Origin: Chloroflexota bacterium
GTDB taxonomy: Bacteria; Chloroflexota; Anaerolineae; Aggregatilineales; UBA2796
DNA: 12,101 nucleotides
NCBI GenBank assembly: GCA_017743585.1
Contig: JAGHYP010000054.1
Span: 1 to 12,101, forward strand
Reading direction: 5' to 3'
Shown: positions 1 to 6,867 of the stretch, one piece after another
Numbering within the stretch: position 1 is the stretch's first letter
Layout of the letters: each line of letters opens with the position of its first letter
Made by a program: the position numbers and the translations under genes
The notes under the pieces: model-generated
The model's database searches: none
What the model saw: the letters and a program-made list of their open reading frames with translations, nothing else
Told to the model about the DNA's origin: nothing

Positions 1-639
1 CTGCCGCAACGTGCCTAGCTCGCCAACTGCCAAGATGACCTTCATATGTGCTGCGCCGCACGCCTCGCGGAAGGCGCGCACTTCATCGTAGAGCGCTTGC
101 CAATTGCCGCTCAGGACATGCGCGCGAGAGATGACCACGTCTATCTCTGCGGCGCCTGCCGCCACAGATTCGCGAATCTCTTCCAACTTCAGCCGCAACG
201 GAATTTGCGCTGCGGGGAAGCCTGTCGAGACGGCTGCTACGGGGATACGCGTGCCACGCAGGGCTTCCACAGCGGCCGGAATCAGGTTGTGGTAGACGCA
301 GACGGCGCCAACTTGCACAGGCAGCTCAGTTGCGCCGAGCGCTGCTAGCAGATCGGCGCGCACAGGCTGCCGCGCCTTAGCGCACAAGCGCTGCACGTTG
401 CTCGGCGTGTCGTCGCCGCTGAGCGTCGTCAGATCGAGGAAGGTGATGGCGCGCAAGAGCCACGCTGCTTGCCAGACATGCTTGACAGTGCGGCGCGTGA
501 CGAGCGTGGCAGCGCGGCGCTCAACAGCGCTCCTATTGACCCGCACGCTCTCGATCCAAGCGAGATCGAGCGGCGCGCCGTTGTTTCGCAGCAGATGCTC
601 GCGCGTCAGAGTCGGCGTGCGCAGCAGGTGGTCGGTCAT
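1..639 (-). CDS. deoC: deoxyribose-phosphate aldolase, partial (C-terminus outside window)
   Basis: A class I aldolase that cleaves 2-deoxyribose-5-phosphate into acetaldehyde and glyceraldehyde-3-phosphate in cytosolic deoxynucleoside breakdown. The 213 visible codons are open to base 1 and follow the longer, human-like DERA lineage. They include WQAAWLLRAITFLDLTTLSG (residues 56-75), the substrate-pocket SGDDT, VCVY (113-116), VSTGFP (137-142), EIDVVISR (165-172) and the GELGT stretch at 206-210. Asp167 matches the proton-relay Asp102 of the E. coli enzyme. The Schiff-base lysine lies beyond the window, so activity cannot be judged. One oddity is His117, directly after VCVY, where family members normally carry Pro. 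The start is uncertain: in-frame ATGs also occur at 669 and 675, and the -10 box at 677-682 would put the transcript start almost on the 669 ATG. The gene is not closely coupled to the kinase gene upstream of it. Confidence 0.93.
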   Translation of the reverse strand, partial: MTDHLLRTPTLTREHLLRNNGAPLDLAWIESVRVNRSAVERRAATLVTRRTVKHVWQAAWLLRAITFLDLTTLSGDDTPSNVQRLCAKARQPVRADLLAALGATELPVQVGAVCVYHNLIPAAVEALRGTRIPVAAVSTGFPAAQIPLRLKLEEIRESVAAGAAEIDVVISRAHVLSGNWQALYDEVRAFREACGAAHMKVILAVGELGTLRQ

Positions 640-911
640 GGCGCGTGAAAGATCTTCTTGCAGCGGCATCGCCATCAGTATAGCGTATTCTGCGGCTGTG
701 CCACAGAATCTGCTCCTTGGCAGCCATAGCAGGGACTGCGCCTGCCCGCCTGAGCGCGCCGCATGGCAAGCGCACGTCATTGCAGGCAAGGCTGTACGAT
801 ACGATCCATACGCGCCGCCAATTCCGCGCCATGCGCAGCACGACGTCGGCGCGTTTTCTCAAACGTCTGAGAGCTTTGCTTGAGAACCCGCTCGGCTTGC
901 TTTTGCGCGGC
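640..911. other. intergenic region between histidine kinase and deoC
   Basis: These 272 nt hold the 3' flank of the kinase gene and the deoC promoter region. An inverted repeat TTCTCAA/TTGAGAA (856-862 and 880-886, 17 nt loop) could fold after the kinase stop codon, but no T-run follows it, so it is at best a weak terminator. No tRNA, mobile element or convincing small gene is seen. Overlapping open frames here look like GC-rich frame shadows. Confidence 0.4.
677..682 (-). promoter_or_regulatory. putative -10 box upstream of deoC
   Basis: The minus strand reads TATACT here, a 5/6 match to the sigma-70 -10 consensus. There is no convincing -35 hexamer at 16-18 nt. A start about 7 nt downstream would fall at ~670, giving either a ~30 nt leader to the ATG at 639 or an almost leaderless message from 669. 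Confidence 0.35.
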
Positions 912-2069
912 TCAGCTGTGCGTTGATGGATTGGGCAGCATGACAGTGATAGTGCAGCCGCGACCAGGACGGCTCTCGATCTCAGCTATGCCTTCCAGCT
1001 GGCGCACGCGCTGCCTGATGTTGCGCAAGCCGATGCCCGGCGGCGTCGTCTTCGGATCGAAGCCTTTGCCATCATCCGAGATGACCAGCGTGACGTGCGT
1101 CGGCGTCTCATGCAAGTCCACATAGACTTCGGTCGCCTCGGCGTGCCGCACAATGTTGGAGAGCGACTCGCGCGTGATTTGCAGCAGCGCATGCAGCCGA
1201 TCTTCGTTCAAGTTGGTGATATTTGAGATATCCATCACCAAGCGCGCTGAGCAGACTTCGCGGAAGCGTCTTGCTAGGTCGTTCATCTGCTCGCGCAAGC
1301 TCATGCTCATCTCAACGCCGACGCGCAGATCGCGGATATAGCGCCGCAAATCTTCGATCACGCGGTTCAAATCGCGGTTGACGGCGGCGATCTGCTCAGC
1401 TTGCTCAGGCGCGTTCATGCGGATCAGCTCGAGCTTGATGCCGATGGCGTAAATGGACTGAATGATGCCGTCGTGCAGCTCCATGCTGATGCGGTCGCGC
1501 TCTTCCAGCACGGCGAGACGGCGCAGCTGCTCAGAAAGTTTGGCGTTTTCGATGGCAATGGCGGCGTGCGCAGCCAGCAAGCTGATCATGCGCTCGTCAT
1601 CTTCGCTGAACGGCTGCCCGTCAATCCGGTCGCACAGATAGAACGAGCCGAGAATCTGCCCCTTAGAGACGATTGGCACGCCGAGAAAGCGCGTCATATA
1701 CGGATGATTCTTAGGGAAACCAACCGACTTGGGATGATCCTGCAGGCGCGGCAAGCGGATCGGATGCTCGCTATTCAGCAAGACGCCCAACAAGCCGCGT
1801 CCTTCAGGGGGATGTTCGATCAGCGCGATCTCCTCTTCGGTCATGCCGTAGACCGTGAACTCAGCCAGACCTTGCATGCTATCAGGCACGCCGAAGGCGG
1901 CGTAGCGCGCTCCGATCATGCGCGCCGCGATCTCGGCGAGGCGCTTCAAGATTCGGTCAAGCGTGAACTCAGCCGCGACGGCGCGCACCGCCTCGCTGAG
2001 CGCGTTCAGCTTCGCTTCGCTGTAGTCCGTCTGAGAACCCTTATCCTGTGTCATAGGATCATCTGCCAT
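912..2069 (-). CDS. GAF-domain sensor histidine kinase, NarX/DosS type
   Basis: A 385-residue soluble kinase with no membrane segment. Residues ~30-178 form one GAF domain ending in a helix (AIAIENAKL). The HisKA_3 dimerisation domain follows, with phospho-acceptor His199 in ERDRISMELHDGIIQ. The HATPase_c domain comes last: N-box Asn305, G1 box DDGKGFD (332-338), G2 box GIGLRNI (345-351) and GRG (369-371). The GAF stretch around HPYMTRFLGVP resembles the DosS GAF-A domain, where a His at the equivalent place binds heme. His122 is therefore a candidate ligand, by remembered alignment only. The start is supported by GAGGTGA 7 nt upstream of the ATG. The gene is divergent from the NarL-type regulator at 2283, its likely partner. 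A cytosolic redox, gas or small-molecule sensor is the best guess. Confidence 0.93.
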   Translation of the reverse strand: MADDPMTQDKGSQTDYSEAKLNALSEAVRAVAAEFTLDRILKRLAEIAARMIGARYAAFGVPDSMQGLAEFTVYGMTEEEIALIEHPPEGRGLLGVLLNSEHPIRLPRLQDHPKSVGFPKNHPYMTRFLGVPIVSKGQILGSFYLCDRIDGQPFSEDDERMISLLAAHAAIAIENAKLSEQLRRLAVLEERDRISMELHDGIIQSIYAIGIKLELIRMNAPEQAEQIAAVNRDLNRVIEDLRRYIRDLRVGVEMSMSLREQMNDLARRFREVCSARLVMDISNITNLNEDRLHALLQITRESLSNIVRHAEATEVYVDLHETPTHVTLVISDDGKGFDPKTTPPGIGLRNIRQRVRQLEGIAEIESRPGRGCTITVMLPNPSTHS

Positions 2070-2282
2070 TGCCCGCTCACCTCGCTAGCAAGCCTAGCGC
2101 ATTCGCCGCGAAATGCCTTGTAAAGCGAAGTTCATCACCTAAAATTCCTCACATTCGTCCCTAATTTTCGCCCAAGCGCCAGTTATAAAATTATCCAAAG
2201 CTGTAGAGATTCGGAGAGCGCTGCGTGCTGTTCAAGCGGCGCCATATCAATTCCTTGACTGGAGAGCCGTGATGAGGACACC
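2070..2282. promoter_or_regulatory. divergent promoter region of the kinase/response-regulator pair
   Basis: On the plus strand, TTGTAA (2118-2123), a 16-nt spacer and TAAAAT (2140-2145) form a fair sigma-70 promoter for the regulator gene, with a leader of about 130 nt. A second AT-rich -10-like site, TATAAA, lies at 2184-2189 without a good -35. On the minus strand, TTTACA (2124-2119) overlaps the plus-strand -35 and could serve the kinase, but no good -10 follows. GAGGA at 2274-2278 is the ribosome site of the regulator. The sequence TTCGTCCCTAA (2154-2164) resembles a DosR half-site. Confidence 0.45.
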
Positions 2283-2957
2283 ATGAGCCAGAAGCCTCGA
2301 TCGATTCGCATCCTGATTGCTGACGATCATGAAGTGGTTCGGATGGGCATCCGCGCCCTGCTTCAACAGCACACGCACTTGCAGGTGGTAGCGGAAGCTG
2401 CCACTGGCGAAGAAGCGGTTGAGCTGGCGCTTTTGCACAAGCCCGATGTGGTCGTGATGGATGTGCGAATGCCCGGCATGCTCGGCGTGGAAGCCTGCCA
2501 GAGGATTGTCCAACAGTTGCCCGGCACGCGCGTCATCATGCTGACCAGCTATGCAGAAGATGAGCTGCTCTTCGCCGCCATTCGGGCAGGCGCCTCGGGC
2601 TACGTGCTGAAGCGCATCGGCAGCGATGAGCTGATTCGCACCATTGAGGCTGTTGCGCGCGGCGAGTCGGCGCTTGATCCTGCTATGACCGAAACTGTTT
2701 TCCGCGAGCTGCGCCAAGCCGAGAAGAACAAGGAAGCGGCGCTCTTCGCCGAACTCACGGCGCAAGAGATGCGGGTCTTGGCGCTGATCGCCGATGGCTT
2801 GACCAACCGCGAGATCGCCAAGCGGCTCTTTTTGGGCGAAGGCACAGTGCGCAATTATGTGAGCAATCTGCTCAGCAAACTCAATCTCTCCAACCGCGCT
2901 GAGGCAGCTGCTTTCGCTGTGCAGCATCACATCAAAGAGTATCTGGCGTCTGAGTGA
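2283..2957 (+). CDS. NarL/FixJ (DosR-like) response regulator
   Basis: A 224-residue two-domain transcription factor. Residues 8-125 are a complete receiver: acidic pair Asp14/Asp15, phospho-acceptor Asp60 (VVVMDVRMPG), switch Thr88 and Lys110. Residues ~157-215 are a LuxR-type helix-turn-helix (LTNREIAKRLFLGEGTVRNY) close to the DosR/NarL pattern. The two are joined by a charged linker (~126-156). It probably receives phosphate from the divergently encoded kinase and binds target promoters as a dimer, possibly including the shared intergenic region. The ATG at 2283 is preceded by GAGGA. The gene converges on the PLP-REC-REC gene with only 12 nt between the stop codons, and no terminator hairpin is visible there. 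Confidence 0.95.
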   Translation: MSQKPRSIRILIADDHEVVRMGIRALLQQHTHLQVVAEAATGEEAVELALLHKPDVVVMDVRMPGMLGVEACQRIVQQLPGTRVIMLTSYAEDELLFAAIRAGASGYVLKRIGSDELIRTIEAVARGESALDPAMTETVFRELRQAEKNKEAALFAELTAQEMRVLALIADGLTNREIAKRLFLGEGTVRNYVSNLLSKLNLSNRAEAAAFAVQHHIKEYLASE

Positions 2958-2969
2958 TAGCACGGGCGC

Positions 2970-5051
2970 TCAGACGCTGCGCGGCTGCCTGATCTGCTCC
3001 TCAACCGCCTCGACCAAGCGCTTGCGGTCGAGCGTCGCCTTCTGCCAAAAGACAGCATCGCGCAGCCGCGAGCGGTCAGCCTCACCTAGCTCTTTGGCGC
3101 TTATGACTGCCGCGCGCACGTTGCGCAGCTCCGCCAATTCGCGCATCCGTTGCAGCACGTCTAGGCCGCTCATATCGGGCAACATGATATCCAGAATGAC
3201 CAAGTCAGGCGGCTGCTCGCGCATCGCCCTCAGCGCGCTCTCGCCCGTGCGCGCTTCGCTCACGCTGAACTTTCGGCTCGCCTCTAGGATGCGGCGCACC
3301 AGACGCGCGTCGTAGGGGTTATCGTCCACAATCAGCACTTTGAAAGCGCCTTCCATCGGCTGTTGTATGTCAGCCGCGCGGCTGAGCGGCGCTTCAGCAG
3401 GACGATCTTTGAGCGTGGTCACCACGTGCTCCACCAGCTCGCGCGTGCTGTAGCTGCCCTTCAACCAAACCGACTCGATCTGTCCGCTCAGGCGCGCCTT
3501 ATCGGCTGGCGTGAGCTCCTTGCCGCTCAAGACGATGACGGGGATGTGCGCCGTCTCAGGGTCGGCTTTCAGCGCTTCCAACAAGCTGAAGCCGTCCATT
3601 TCGGGCATGCTCAGATCAGTGATCACAAGGTCAGGGCGGCGCTGACGCACAAGGTCGAGTCCGTCTACGGGGTTGTTAGACTCGAAGACGCGGTAGCTCT
3701 TGCGAGCCTGCAGCAGACGGCGCACCAAGCGCGTATCGTTTGGATTGTCATCAATCACGACGACTGTCGTGATCTGCTCGTCAAGGCGCTCCAGCGCTGC
3801 GCCCAAGCCTTCGGTCTGTTGCGTAGGCGCTGCGCTGCCCAGCTCCAGCTCTAGCACATATTGATCTTCCAAGATGTGTTTCTCAGCCGAGAAGGTGTGC
3901 CCTGAGCAGTTCAGCAAGACCTTCTCATGCGGCTGTACAGCGCCAAGGGCGATCAGCTTCTCCAGCCCCGCGAAGGCGACTGCCGTAGCAGGCTCAACGC
4001 TGAGTCCCTCAGTGCGCGCCACACGCCGCATAGCGCGGAACGCCTGCCCATCGTCCACGCTGACCATCGCGCCGCCGTGCCGCTGGATCGCCTCGTAGAG
4101 CATGGTGTAGGCGTAGCCCGGATCGCCTGTCGCCAGCACTGTGATGAGCGTCTCGGGCATCACAGGCTCTGCTTGCGCCAAGCCGCGCTCGAAGGCGCGC
4201 ACCATCGGCGCGCAGCCCTCTACCTGCACAATGCCCAGCTTTGGCACCTTGTCGATCATCCCGATCTGATACAGCTCCAAGAAGCCCTTGTAGACGCCCA
4301 GCGGGCCGATGCCGCCGCTGACCGCTTGAATGTACCAATCAGGCGCCACCCAGCGACCGTTCGTGCCATACTCTGCGCCCAGCTGTTCAGCGATCTCGAA
4401 GGCGAGCGTCTTCATGCTCTCCTTGCCCGGAATGCCCCTCGAGCCGCGGTCGAAGTACAGGTTGCGCCGCGCTGCGAAGTCGGCCGCCACTTTCTTAGTC
4501 TGATCGTACGTGCCTGTCACCTTGATCAGCTCAGCGCCGTACAGGCCCAGCTCGCGCATTTTTTCGGCGGGCACCATGCTCGGCAAGAAGACCCACAACT
4601 TGATGCCTGCGCGCGCGCAGTAGGCAGCGTAGGCAGCCGCTGCATTGCCCGTGGAAGCCAACACGCACTCTTTGATGCCCGCCTGCCGCAAGATCGAGAC
4701 CACGAGCGCACCTTGCCGATCTTTAAACGAGTTGGTTGGCATGCGGCGCTCGTCCTTGATCAGGATATGCTCATGCCCTAGCACTTCGCCAAGCCGCTCG
4801 GCGCGGATGATGGGCGTCATGCCTTCGCCGATGCTGACGCGCTGCGCCCGATCGCTGAGCGGTAGCAATTCCTCGTAGCGCCACAGCGAGAGCGGGCGCC
4901 CGCTCAACCCCTGCTGCCACCGCACTTCGCTGTAGTGATAGCGCGCGTCCAGCCATTGACCGCCGCAGCGCTCGCACTTCGTCAGCATCGGATCGGGGAG
5001 CATTTGGTGGCCGCAGCTCAGGCAGACGACCTGCGAGAAGAGAGTTGGCAT
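2970..5051 (-). CDS. threonine-synthase-like PLP enzyme fused to two REC domains
   Basis: This is one uninterrupted 693-residue frame. Order: zinc ribbon with four Cys (C10, C13, C26, C29), then a fold-type II PLP domain (~70-400), then REC1 (~429-546), then REC2 (~570-688). PLP features are Lys110 in NSFKDRQ (Schiff-base lysine), STGNAAAAYA (133-142) and SGGIGP (245-250). Both receivers look phosphorylatable: REC1 has D434/D435, D479, S509 and K531; REC2 has D576/D577, D621, S651 and K671. Ordinary threonine synthases stop near residue 400-440 and carry no receiver. The motif near the end of the enzyme domain is NCSGHTFSAEKH rather than the usual TGxGLKD, so the substrate may not be phosphohomoserine; cysteate-synthase-like or ammonia-lyase chemistry is possible. 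The fusion suggests enzyme activity or assembly controlled by phosphorylation. It may be co-transcribed with the acyl-CoA dehydrogenase, and it also has its own extended -10. Confidence 0.9.
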   Translation of the reverse strand: MPTLFSQVVCLSCGHQMLPDPMLTKCERCGGQWLDARYHYSEVRWQQGLSGRPLSLWRYEELLPLSDRAQRVSIGEGMTPIIRAERLGEVLGHEHILIKDERRMPTNSFKDRQGALVVSILRQAGIKECVLASTGNAAAAYAAYCARAGIKLWVFLPSMVPAEKMRELGLYGAELIKVTGTYDQTKKVAADFAARRNLYFDRGSRGIPGKESMKTLAFEIAEQLGAEYGTNGRWVAPDWYIQAVSGGIGPLGVYKGFLELYQIGMIDKVPKLGIVQVEGCAPMVRAFERGLAQAEPVMPETLITVLATGDPGYAYTMLYEAIQRHGGAMVSVDDGQAFRAMRRVARTEGLSVEPATAVAFAGLEKLIALGAVQPHEKVLLNCSGHTFSAEKHILEDQYVLELELGSAAPTQQTEGLGAALERLDEQITTVVVIDDNPNDTRLVRRLLQARKSYRVFESNNPVDGLDLVRQRRPDLVITDLSMPEMDGFSLLEALKADPETAHIPVIVLSGKELTPADKARLSGQIESVWLKGSYSTRELVEHVVTTLKDRPAEAPLSRAADIQQPMEGAFKVLIVDDNPYDARLVRRILEASRKFSVSEARTGESALRAMREQPPDLVILDIMLPDMSGLDVLQRMRELAELRNVRAAVISAKELGEADRSRLRDAVFWQKATLDRKRLVEAVEEQIRQPRSV

Positions 5052-5086
5052 AGGTTTTTCCGCGCCTGCAATCGATTATTACGCTA

Positions 5087-5095
5087 AGTATAGCA
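5087..5095 (-). promoter_or_regulatory. extended -10 promoter of the PLP-REC-REC gene
   Basis: The minus strand reads TGCTATACT, an extended -10 element (TG-N-TATACT). No recognisable -35 is present, as is usual for this class. The expected start near 5080 gives a leader of ~30 nt to the ATG at 5051. The site lies in the 55-nt gap after the acyl-CoA dehydrogenase stop codon, so the fusion gene can be expressed independently of the genes upstream. Confidence 0.5.
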
Positions 5096-5106
5096 CACTT
5101 CTGCGT

Positions 5107-6258
5107 TCAGCTGCTCATCTCTTGCAAGACGCGGCGCGCGATCACTATGCGTTGGATCTGGCTAGTGCCTTCGCCGATGCTCATCAGGCGCTGATCGCGG
5201 TACATGCGCTCGACGGGGAACTCAGCGCTGTAGCCATAGCTGCCGTGAATCTGAATGGCGTTAAAGCAGACGCGCTCTGCCACTTCACTGGCGAAGAGCT
5301 TTGCCATTGCCGCTTCCTTCGTGAACGGCTTGCCTTGATCTTTCAGCCAAGCCGCGCGGTAGACCATCAAACGCGCTGCCTCGATCTCTAGGGCTGCGTC
5401 GGCGATCATCCACTGGATAGCTTGATGCTCGCTGATCGGCTTGCCGAACGCCACGCGCTGTTTGGCGTACTTGACCGCTTCCTCAAATGCGCCTTGCGCA
5501 ATGCCTACGCTCAACGCGCCGATGCTGATCCTGCCGGCGTCGAGCGTTTCCATTGTCTGGTAAAAGCCGCGCCCGACCTCGCCCAGCACATTCTCAACTG
5601 GCACGCGCACGCCATCATAGCTGATCATGTGCGTGGACGAGCCCTTCAAGCCCATTTTTCTCTCAGGCGGATGAATGGTCAAGCCTTCGCGGTCGGTCTC
5701 GACCAGCAGATGCGTGAAGCCGCGCGCGCCTGCCGCTTTATCCGTGCGCACGAGTGTGATGATGACAGGCGCGTGTCGCGCATTGGTGATCCACGCCTTA
5801 GTGCCGTTGATGACGTAGCAGCCATCTTCCAAGACGGCGCTTGTCTGCGCGCTCAGCAGGTCGGAGCCGGCGTTTGGCTCGGTCAGCGCTAGCGCGCCGA
5901 GCACCTCGCCACTGGTCAGGCGCGGCAGGAAGCGCGCTTTCTGCTCGGGCGTCCCCCAGCGGACGCTTGGCGCGCAAGCCAGGCAGTTGTGCGCTGAGAT
6001 TGAGAGCCCCGTTGAGCCGCACACACGCCCAAGCTCTTCGATGGCAATCGAAGCGCAAATGGTATCCAAACCTGCGCCGCCATATTCCTCAGGCACTTGA
6101 AGGCCCGTCAGACCGAGCTGCGGCATCTTGCGGATAGCTTCCCAGCGCAGGTCGCCCTGCGCCTCGACCTGCGCTGCGTACGGCTTGATCTCGCCCTCAC
6201 AGAACTCGCGCACTGCGCGCTGATACATCAATTGTTCCTGAGTCAGCTCAAAATGCAT
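5107..6258 (-). CDS. acyl-CoA dehydrogenase, short/medium-chain type
   Basis: A 383-residue FAD enzyme that introduces the alpha-beta double bond into acyl-CoA and passes electrons to electron-transfer flavoprotein, as in beta-oxidation or branched-chain amino-acid breakdown. The length is normal for the family. Visible signatures are ALTEPNAGSD (124-133), the FAD-contacting WITNA (156-160), QIHGSYGYSAEFPVERMYRD (336-355) and the catalytic base Glu363 in IGEGTSQIQR. The Glu position is that of short- and medium-chain enzymes, not isovaleryl or long-chain ones. The exact substrate cannot be read. The start at 6258 is fixed by AAGGAG (6271-6266) ending 7 nt upstream. That site overlaps the stop codon of the REC gene, only 11 nt away, so the two are almost certainly co-transcribed and perhaps translationally coupled. 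Confidence 0.96.
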   Translation of the reverse strand: MHFELTQEQLMYQRAVREFCEGEIKPYAAQVEAQGDLRWEAIRKMPQLGLTGLQVPEEYGGAGLDTICASIAIEELGRVCGSTGLSISAHNCLACAPSVRWGTPEQKARFLPRLTSGEVLGALALTEPNAGSDLLSAQTSAVLEDGCYVINGTKAWITNARHAPVIITLVRTDKAAGARGFTHLLVETDREGLTIHPPERKMGLKGSSTHMISYDGVRVPVENVLGEVGRGFYQTMETLDAGRISIGALSVGIAQGAFEEAVKYAKQRVAFGKPISEHQAIQWMIADAALEIEAARLMVYRAAWLKDQGKPFTKEAAMAKLFASEVAERVCFNAIQIHGSYGYSAEFPVERMYRDQRLMSIGEGTSQIQRIVIARRVLQEMSS

Positions 6259-6269
6259 TGGCGAGCTCC

Positions 6270-6659
6270 TTAAAAGCGTCCAGCGAACATATCCGCCACG
6301 CGCGTCACTAAGTCATGTTTCAAGATCGGTTTTATCAAATAGCTGTCCACGCCGCTAGCTGCGTCCAGCGCCGCCAAAAAGGTCTGGGCGTAGCCCGCCA
6401 CCATCAAGACGAGCGTGCGGCGCGTCTCGATGGCGCGCATCGCCGTCACGAACTCGATGCCGTTCATGGCGGGCATGGCGAAGTCCACCACCACCATATC
6501 AGGCGGATCCGCTTTGAAGAGCGCCAAGCCGTCCGCGCCGCTGTGCGCCGTCCTGACTCGGTAACCCGCGCCACTGAGTATCTCAGCGATCATCTCACAC
6601 TGAGCGGGATCGTCATCAATCACGAGAATCTTCGGGGGCACTGTTGGCGCATCGCCCAT
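6270..6659 (-). CDS. stand-alone receiver (CheY-like) response regulator
   Basis: A single REC domain with no output domain. The chosen start (129 residues) is the ATG at 6659, preceded by GAGGAG ~9 nt upstream. An upstream in-frame ATG at 6698 would add 13 residues but has no ribosome site. In 129-residue numbering it has the acidic cluster D15/D16/D17, phospho-acceptor Asp59 (VVVDFAMP) and Lys110 in LIKP. At the usual Thr/Ser switch position the sequence is LMVAGY, with Val in place of the hydroxyl residue, so output may be altered. It heads a tight unit with the acyl-CoA dehydrogenase. It could act as a phosphate sink, a relay to the REC-tailed PLP enzyme, or a direct protein-binding regulator; none of these can be read from the sequence. 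Confidence 0.92.
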   Translation of the reverse strand: MGDAPTVPPKILVIDDDPAQCEMIAEILSGAGYRVRTAHSGADGLALFKADPPDMVVVDFAMPAMNGIEFVTAMRAIETRRTLVLMVAGYAQTFLAALDAASGVDSYLIKPILKHDLVTRVADMFAGRF

Positions 6660-6779
6660 GATAAAAAGCTCCTCGCGCTGACCTGATGGATGGGGCACAA
6701 TCTGTCAAGAGGCAATTTCGTGGATCATAGCCGATCCTGCTGGACTCGGCTAGGCTATATCAGACTAGGCCGTCGAACA

Positions 6780-6806
6780 AGAATGCCCACGCGCGGTGGG
6801 CATTCT
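6780..6806 (-). terminator. strong hairpin, probable rho-independent terminator or attenuator
   Basis: A perfect 11-bp stem, AGAATGCCCAC paired with GTGGGCATTCT, with a 5-nt GC loop. On the minus strand it is followed by TGTTC, a weak T-rich tail; the plus-strand side has no T-run, so the minus orientation fits better. It lies 189 nt past the mutS2 stop codon and ~120 nt before the REC start codon. It could end mutS2 transcription, end a short transcript from the TATAAT at 6862-6867, or attenuate the REC operon. Confidence 0.6.
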
Positions 6807-6861
6807 CGCTAACTCTCTATAGCGGGAAAATCTATAAGCGTTAAATCTTTAACTGCTGCCG

Positions 6862-6867
6862 ATTATA
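6862..6867 (-). promoter_or_regulatory. consensus -10 box (TATAAT) in the mutS2-REC gap
   Basis: The minus strand reads TATAAT, a full consensus match. TTTTCA (4/6 of the -35 consensus) lies 18 nt upstream at 6891-6886. Transcription would start near 6855 and meet the hairpin at 6780-6806 after ~50 nt. This could be the operon promoter with an attenuator leader, or the promoter of a short RNA. Confidence 0.45.

Noticed and set aside
398..883. Plus- and minus-strand frames over 398-883 as separate small genes
   Set aside because: The deoC frame covers 1-639 with strong family identity. The remaining frames span the promoter gap and show no domain or start signal.
1401..2123. Plus-strand open frame of 240 codons opposite the kinase GAF domain
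   Set aside because: Antisense to conserved GAF and HisKA_3 sequence; no independent support.
2247..2963. Minus-strand open frame of 238 codons over the NarL-type regulator
   Set aside because: It lies exactly opposite a regulator with all receiver and helix-turn-helix residues intact; composition-driven.
3927..4781. Long plus-strand open frame (284 codons) opposite the PLP domain
   Set aside because: It is antisense to a gene with clear catalytic motifs, has no recognisable domain, and its residue make-up (Arg/His/Ala/Leu rich) is typical of reversed GC-rich coding sequence.
6702..6707. TTGACA on the minus strand before the REC gene as a promoter
   Set aside because: No -10-like hexamer lies 16-18 nt downstream; TATGAT at 6729-6724 is upstream of it, not downstream.
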